DNA from: CSSed11-175R1 sp041685735
GTDB lineage: Bacteria; Actinomycetota; Nitriliruptoria; Nitriliruptorales; Nitriliruptoraceae
Length of the DNA: 64,000 bases
Assembly (NCBI GenBank): GCA_041685735.1
Contig: JAWLFE010000006.1
Coordinates: 1 to 64,000 of the forward strand
Direction: 5' to 3'
Part shown: positions 59,677 through 64,000 of the stretch, in pieces
Position numbering within the stretch: position 1 is the first letter of the stretch
Layout of the letters: the number at the start of each line of letters is the position of its first letter
The notes under the pieces: generated by a model
The model's database searches: none
Seen by the model: the letters and a program-made list of their open reading frames with translations, nothing else
What the model was told of the DNA's origin: nothing
Position numbers and translations under genes: made by a program

Positions 59677-60522
59677 ATGCTGTTACGCACCCTCCTTCTG
59701 CGCCTCTACCGCCTGCCGGTTCGGCCGGTCAACCTGACACCCGCGGACCTGGATCTGGATGCCGACGACGTCGAGTTCGCGACGGCCGACGGTGCGCTGC
59801 TTCGTGGCTGGTTCCTGCCAGCCAACGGGGTGGACGACGGCGGAGCGCACCCGGTCGTGGTGGTCATCCATGGCTGGGCCAGCGCCGCCGAGGATCTGCT
59901 GCCGACAGCACCTGCCGTGCTGGGGGCGGGCCTGTCGATGCTGTTCGTCGATGCCCGTGGCCACGGGCGCAGCGACGCGACGGAGTTCATGTCGATGCCT
60001 CGGTTCGCCGAGGACCTGCATGCAGCGGTCACGTGGCTTCGCGAGCGGCCGGATGTCGATGCGGCACGGATCGCCCTGGTGGGCCATTCGGTCGGGGCGG
60101 GAGCCGCACTGCTGGTCGCCTCCCAGGACCCCCGCATCGCGGCGGTCGTCAGCATCGCGTCGATGGCCCACCCTCGTGAGGTGATCGGCCGCACCTTCCG
60201 CCGCTACCGAGCACCGCAGGCGCTCGTCCGCGCGGCGTTGCGAGCGATCGAGCGCACCATCGGGTACCGGTTCGACGACTTCGCACCGCTGCACACCATC
60301 GCCCGGATCGACGCGCCGGTGCTCGTCCTGCACGGCCTCGATGACCCCACGGTTCCGGCCAACGACGCGGAGCGGCTGGCCGCGGTCGGCCCGTCGGCAA
60401 CACTCCGGCTCGTCCCGGGCGCCGATCACCGCAGTCTCGACGGCTTCCTCCCGGTCATGCCCGAGATCGTCGCGCACCTGCGCAACGCCCTGACGCCTTC
60501 CCCAGCCGATCGGGACATGTGA
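59677..60522 (+). CDS. Alpha/beta hydrolase
   Basis: A 281-residue hydrolase. Oxyanion region VVVIHGWASAAEDLL, nucleophile elbow VGHSVGAGAALLVAS (Ser), acid in LVLHGLDDPTVPAND, and His in PGADHRSLDGF. The N-terminus (MLLRTLLLRLYRLPVRPV) is a short amphipathic segment that might touch the membrane. ATG 59677 is the first sensible start; the upstream part of the frame is antisense to the cupin gene and noise. Substrate unknown. Confidence 0.9.
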   Translation: MLLRTLLLRLYRLPVRPVNLTPADLDLDADDVEFATADGALLRGWFLPANGVDDGGAHPVVVVIHGWASAAEDLLPTAPAVLGAGLSMLFVDARGHGRSDATEFMSMPRFAEDLHAAVTWLRERPDVDAARIALVGHSVGAGAALLVASQDPRIAAVVSIASMAHPREVIGRTFRRYRAPQALVRAALRAIERTIGYRFDDFAPLHTIARIDAPVLVLHGLDDPTVPANDAERLAAVGPSATLRLVPGADHRSLDGFLPVMPEIVAHLRNALTPSPADRDM

Positions 60523-60649
60523 CCGGCGGGTATCGGGGCCACCGACCACCCGGAATCCGCGTCGCGCCTGGACCGCACAACACGATCTGCCGTGGCGCCA
60601 CTCCAGTCCGCGTGCTTCTGCAGGGCAACGAACGGAAGGAACGCAGCAC

Positions 60650-60681
60650 AAACGCCCCGTAGCGGCAGCTACGAGGCGTTT
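60650..60681 (-). terminator. Strong hairpin terminator after tRNA-Ala
   Basis: AAACGCC(CC)GTAGC-GGCA-GCTACG(A)GGCGTTT: a long stem-loop starting three bases after the CCA end of tRNA-Ala. On the minus strand it ends GGCGTTTGTG, a short T-run. It may also stop transcripts coming from the hydrolase on the plus strand. Confidence 0.75.
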
Positions 60682-60684
60682 GCG

Positions 60685-60761
60685 TGGTGGAGGTGATCGG
60701 ATTTGAACCGACGGCCCCTTCGTTGCGAACGAAGTGCTCTGCCGAACTGAGCTACACCCCC
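60685..60761 (-). tRNA. tRNA-Ala (CGC anticodon)
   Basis: A 77-base cloverleaf with encoded CCA. Acceptor stem GGGGGTG/CACCTCC has the G3-U70 wobble pair that defines alanine tRNAs. Anticodon stem CTTCG/CGAAG holds loop TTCGCAA, giving anticodon CGC. T stem GTCGG/CCGAT. A hairpin terminator follows. Confidence 0.95.
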
Positions 60762-60853
60762 AGGGTGGCCGCATGCCGACCGCGCGCACGAAGCACGGCA
60801 TGGAGCGTGCGGATGGTAGCCCCTCACCGCCGCGCCCCGCCAACGAGCGCGGG

Positions 60854-61513
60854 CTACTCGACGCTCGTTGTCGCCGCCGTCGCCCGCTCCAGTGCCACGC
60901 GGTGCGCATCCAGGGCGGCCTTCAGGTCGCGCTGGCCGGCCGCCGTGGTCAGATCCCCACGGGTCCGCTCCGTGATCGCGCGCGCCGCGTCGGCGTTGCG
61001 ACGCAGCCCCCGGGTCAGCCCGTCGGGGACGTCGATGGTCGCCAGCGCCGACAGGATCTCCTGCATCACGTCCAACAGTTCCTCAGCCGCATCGAGGTGG
61101 CCGCGCCGGACGTTGTCGAGGCACGCTCGTCGCAGTTCCCCGACCGTCTCCGCGAGGCCGTGCAGCCACGACCCGTCATCGACACCGACACCGTCCGGGC
61201 CGGGTAGCGCCGATCCGGAGATCGCCGCGCGCGTCAGGACCGCTTCGGCGACCTCCTTGGCCGCGTCCTGCACGAATCCGGCGTGGGCGATCTCCGGATG
61301 CGGCGCACACGCCTCGGTGGCAGTCCCCAGGGCCTGTTTCGCTGACGCGATCAGTTCATCGGCACGACCGTGCTCCGAGCGGTGGATCGCCCGGATGGCG
61401 TTGGCGGCCGCTCGGATCGCGTCACGTGATGACGCCAGACCGACCTCGCGTGCTTCAGCGCGGGCAACGAAGCGCTCGCGGACCGGAGCGCTGAGGTCGA
61501 GCAGGTCGGTCAC
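60854..61513 (-). CDS. Translin family protein (prokaryotic type)
   Basis: A 219-residue all-helical protein. SRDAIRAAANAIRAIHRSEH, then HPEIAHAGFVQDAAKEVAEA, LAETVGELRRACLDNVRRG, and the C-terminal GLRRNADAARAITERTRGDL match the pattern of archaeal/bacterial translins; the last motif (ERTRGDL) is the conserved nucleic-acid-binding/catalytic end. Eukaryotic translin forms octamers with Trax to bind and cut RNA; archaeal forms are RNases. It lies one base from the end of the membrane-protein gene upstream (61515), so the two are co-transcribed, upstream of nothing metabolic. Confidence 0.85.
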   Translation of the reverse strand: MTDLLDLSAPVRERFVARAEAREVGLASSRDAIRAAANAIRAIHRSEHGRADELIASAKQALGTATEACAPHPEIAHAGFVQDAAKEVAEAVLTRAAISGSALPGPDGVGVDDGSWLHGLAETVGELRRACLDNVRRGHLDAAEELLDVMQEILSALATIDVPDGLTRGLRRNADAARAITERTRGDLTTAAGQRDLKAALDAHRVALERATAATTSVE

Positions 61514-61514
61514 C

Positions 61515-62114
61515 TCAGTCTTCCCACCGACGGAGACGGACCGTGCCGGATCCGTCTCCGATGTCCCCGCCCCCGACGGCCACCCGGGTCCGCGGCGACT
61601 CCACGGGTCCGTCGGTCGTCAGGTCGAGTTCACGCACGACCTGGCGCGCCTGATCGCGCTGCAGTTTCAACCGCCGCAGGATGGTCGCGTAGCCCGCGGT
61701 ACCTGCGGCGACGAGCACGAACATCGGCCACAACCAGCCACCGACCATAACCGCCAGCACCAGGGTCGCGACCGTCCCGAGCAGCGCTCGTTCAAACCTG
61801 GAGCGCCGTTGCGCGATGAGGGGATCGTCTGGGGTGGGCATCGATGCGCTCCGAGGGCTGGTCCGGGTGACGGGGTGGTGCGCGCTGCGAGGCGCCACAG
61901 CGGAGGTCGTGGATGCACCATGATCGACGATCCGCCCGGCATCCGAGGGAACCAGCAGTTCGCGACCGCCGCTCCGGACACCGCCACTCAAGACGCTCAT
62001 CGCGCGTTCGAACCCTCCGACCGTGACGTGCGGTGACGCGTTCCGTGAGCGGAAGGCGCCCGGGATCAGCAGGACCGCCCAGATCAGAACGAGCAGCACC
62101 AGCGGATCCGTCAC
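61515..62114 (-). CDS. Hypothetical two-segment membrane protein
   Basis: A 199-residue protein. GTG 62114 begins TDPLVLLVLIWAVLLIPGAF, a first membrane helix, then RSRNASPHVTVGGFERAMSVL, a conserved actinobacterial pattern for small divisome-neighbourhood proteins of unknown function. Two further hydrophobic stretches form a hairpin near residues 120-150 (LLGTVATLVLAVMVGGWLW; MFVLVAAGTAGYATIL), followed by a basic cytoplasmic tail. Overlap/contiguity with translin suggests one operon. Confidence 0.75.
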   Translation of the reverse strand: MTDPLVLLVLIWAVLLIPGAFRSRNASPHVTVGGFERAMSVLSGGVRSGGRELLVPSDAGRIVDHGASTTSAVAPRSAHHPVTRTSPRSASMPTPDDPLIAQRRSRFERALLGTVATLVLAVMVGGWLWPMFVLVAAGTAGYATILRRLKLQRDQARQVVRELDLTTDGPVESPRTRVAVGGGDIGDGSGTVRLRRWED

Positions 62115-62434
62115 GCCGTCGCCATCCGTATCCGTTTCACCGGACCACCTCGGTGCTGCCGCCGGAACCACACATCGCCGGGGAACGGCGTGCGTCCGGA
62201 CGGTAACACCGGGGCTCGGAGCCACGAAGCATCTACCACCGCCCGAAGGAACGTAGTCAAACCCTGCGACAGGCTGCGCCCCGGAGCCTGCGTCCGTGCG
62301 ACCTCCGACCATCAGCCGGCGCACGGGCGCACGAGCGCACGACCCGGAGCACTCCGTGTCGGACCGCCCACGCAGCGCGGGAGATCACGTGCGCCAGCTG
62401 TGCCTGGCCACCAGGACCGTCCGCCAGGGACGAC
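62115..62434. other. Intergenic interval
   Basis: About 320 bases between the membrane protein (start 62114) and moaC (stop 62435). Frames in both strands are noise-like. I looked for a molybdenum-cofactor or other riboswitch shape here and saw none convincing. Confidence 0.5.
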
Positions 62435-62974
62435 CTACGGGGCGCGGTGTTCGCCGGAACGGCCGCCGGACTTGTGGGTCACCCGCAGATCGGTGATGAC
62501 GACATCGCGCTGTACGGCCTTGACCAGGTCGTAGAGCGTCAGCGAGGCGACCGACGCGGCCGTCAGGGCCTCCATCTCCACGCCGGTGCGGTCCGCGGTC
62601 CTGACCCGGGCGGTCACGTGCACGTGGCCGGCGCCCGCATCCACCTCGATGTCGATGGTGACGTTGGTCAACGCGAGCTGATGGCACAGTGGGATCAGCT
62701 CGGAGGTTCGCTTCGCGGCCTGGATCCCAGCGATGCGCGCCACCGGCAGGGCGTCACCCTTCGGCAGGTCGCCGGACAGCAGTCGGGCTGCGGTGGCCGG
62801 CGCCATGACCACGCGGGCTCGGGCTTCGGCGGTGCGGGCGGTCACCGGCTTGCCGCCGACGTCCACCATGCGGGCGTGCCCGGCAGCATCGAGGTGCGTG
62901 AGTTCCTCGGCCAGCGGCGCGTCGGACGCGCCGGTGGACGGCTCGGCACGGTCGGCGGCGGGATCGTCCATCAA
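62435..62974 (-). CDS. moaC: Cyclic pyranopterin monophosphate synthase
   Basis: A 179-residue MoaC, which with MoaA converts GTP to cyclic pyranopterin monophosphate, the first step of molybdenum cofactor synthesis. Motifs: HLDAAGHARMVDVGGKPVT, KGDALPVARIAGIQAAKRT, IPLCHQLALTNV, and GVEMEALTAASVASLTLYDL with the catalytic GVEMEAL. Its ATG overlaps the moeA stop by four bases. The first 25 residues are an acidic extension beyond the usual start. Confidence 0.95.
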   Translation of the reverse strand: MMDDPAADRAEPSTGASDAPLAEELTHLDAAGHARMVDVGGKPVTARTAEARARVVMAPATAARLLSGDLPKGDALPVARIAGIQAAKRTSELIPLCHQLALTNVTIDIEVDAGAGHVHVTARVRTADRTGVEMEALTAASVASLTLYDLVKAVQRDVVITDLRVTHKSGGRSGEHRAP

Positions 62975-64000
62975 TCGACCAGGATGTGGACGAGGACCTC
63001 GTCACCGGCGGGGATCTCGGTCACCGGCTCCGGGACGACGGCCAGCCCATCCGCGAAGGCGATCGAGGTCAACAGGTGCGAACCCTGCCCGCCGGTGGGC
63101 GTTGCCACCCAGTCGTCTCCGTCCCGCGACAGCTGCACCCGGGTGAAGCCCCGCTTGTGCGGCGGCGCGGTCAACGGCGCACCGGCGATCGCCGTGACGT
63201 TCGGTCGGGCGACGTCCTTGCGGCCCTGCAGCATCCGGATGGCCGGACGGACGAAGACCTCGAAGGACACGAACGCCGAGACCGGGTTGCCGGGTAGTCC
63301 GATCACGGGCACCCCACCGATCCGGCCGCGGATCTGGGGCATCCCCGGCTTCATCGCGACCTTCTGCGAGACCGACGTCCCGAGCGAGGCGATGACGTCC
63401 GGCAGCAGGTCCCGGGTCCCGGCACTGGCACCACCGGTACAGACGAACAGATCCGCATGGCCGCTGTTGGTGTCGAACGCGTGTCTGAGGGCCTTGCGGT
63501 CGTCCTTGATGATCCCCGTGGAGAACGGCACGCCGCCGGCCGCTCGGACCAGCGCGGAGAGCATCGGACCGTTGGAATCCCGGATCTGCCCCGGTTCGGG
63601 CGTGTCCTCGGGCCGGACCAGTTCGTCGCCCGACGACAGGATGACCACCCGCGGCGGCGGGAGACAGCGCACCCGGGTCACGCCCGCGGATGCCAGCAGG
63701 GCGATGACGGCCGGCGTGAGGCGACGCCCACCGACCGCCAGCCGCTGTCCGGCCTGGACATCCTCGCCTGGCGAGCGGACGTTGCTGCCCGGCTCGGTCG
63801 CGCGGTGGAACCCGACCTGTGCGTTGTCACCGGAGGTCGTCTCCACGGGCACGACCGCGTCGGCCCCCGGCGGCAGCGGGGCACCCGTCATGATGCGAAC
63901 GACCCGACCCGAACTGACCACGGGCAGCTCGGCGGATCCGGCGACGATCTCGCCGACCACCGGCAGCCGAACGGGCACCGCCGTCCGGGCCTCCGACAGG
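62971..64000 (-). CDS. moeA: Molybdopterin molybdotransferase MoeA, N-terminus outside the window
   Basis: About 343 residues of MoeA; the frame continues past the right edge (LSEARTAVPVRLPVVGEI at the cut). Present: MTGAPLPPGADAVVPVE, VVILSSGDELV, RDSNGPMLSALV, TGGASAGTRDLLPDV, and GLPGNPVSAFVSFEVFV. The enzyme inserts molybdate into adenylylated molybdopterin. It is coupled to moaC by ATGA, so the last and first steps of Moco synthesis are made from one transcript here. Confidence 0.95.
   Translation of the reverse strand, partial: LSEARTAVPVRLPVVGEIVAGSAELPVVSSGRVVRIMTGAPLPPGADAVVPVETTSGDNAQVGFHRATEPGSNVRSPGEDVQAGQRLAVGGRRLTPAVIALLASAGVTRVRCLPPPRVVILSSGDELVRPEDTPEPGQIRDSNGPMLSALVRAAGGVPFSTGIIKDDRKALRHAFDTNSGHADLFVCTGGASAGTRDLLPDVIASLGTSVSQKVAMKPGMPQIRGRIGGVPVIGLPGNPVSAFVSFEVFVRPAIRMLQGRKDVARPNVTAIAGAPLTAPPHKRGFTRVQLSRDGDDWVATPTGGQGSHLLTSIAFADGLAVVPEPVTEIPAGDEVLVHILVD

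Noticed and set aside
62115..62434. Possible Moco or c-di-AMP riboswitch before moaC neighbourhood
   Set aside because: It lies downstream of moaC on the coding strand, not upstream, and no conserved core could be recognised.

Overview
The window is a GC-rich bacterial chromosome segment with dense, short-gapped operons, many GTG starts and ATGA stop/start overlaps. It reads as a high-GC actinobacterium. The tatD - resuscitation-promoting factor - rsmA - ispE order is typical of actinobacteria. Two secreted proteins carrying S-layer-homology (SLH) repeats and a prokaryotic translin suggest a deep lineage such as Nitriliruptoria/Euzebya relatives; that placement is inference.

Region 1 (1-9.8 kb): mostly exported proteins of unknown function (lipoproteins, an SLH-repeat protein, small membrane proteins), some broken, then a large LuxR-type ATPase regulator. 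Region 2 (10-17 kb): a three-gene signalling operon on the minus strand, comprising a class III nucleotide cyclase with AAA/TPR regions, a response regulator fused to a thioredoxin-reductase-like flavoprotein that lacks the CxxC motif, and a histidine kinase with an N-terminal cyclic-nucleotide-binding domain. Region 3 (17.3-22.5 kb): a phage-type integrase remnant beside tRNA-Gln, interrupted by a complete RIT (recombinase-in-trio) element with three tandem tyrosine recombinases. Its ends, a 29-bp perfect inverted repeat and a 6-bp flanking direct repeat can be read directly.

Region 4 (22.5-35 kb): core genes: ispE, rsmA, rpf, tatD, an ECF sigma factor with a putative membrane anti-sigma factor, rsmI, an alpha/beta hydrolase, an MFS transporter, an M15-like peptidase and an LCP ligase. 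Region 5 (35-44.3 kb): a redox/sulfur/iron island of four FAD oxidoreductases, a [2Fe-2S] protein under a probable IdeR/DtxR box, ferritin, DsrE-like and single-cysteine DsrC-like proteins, DUF1641, a PocR-type regulator with repeated operator-like motifs, and DUF1667. Region 6 (44.3-50.3 kb): cation handling, with a Ca-type and a Cu-type P-type ATPase, a universal stress protein, a histidine-less cupredoxin and a CsoR-like box.

Region 7 (50.3-64 kb): a TetR-linked operon with a GNAT-membrane fusion, a second TetR/SRPBCC pair with a clear palindromic operator, a GerMN-Gmad2-SLH protein, TrmO, a cupin, a hydrolase, tRNA-Ala(CGC), translin, and moaC-moeA running off the right edge. No rRNA, CRISPR array or prophage structural genes are visible. 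Two genes (182-654 and the integrase) are broken by what looks like one missing base in a four-base C or G run; assembly error should be considered before calling them pseudogenes.
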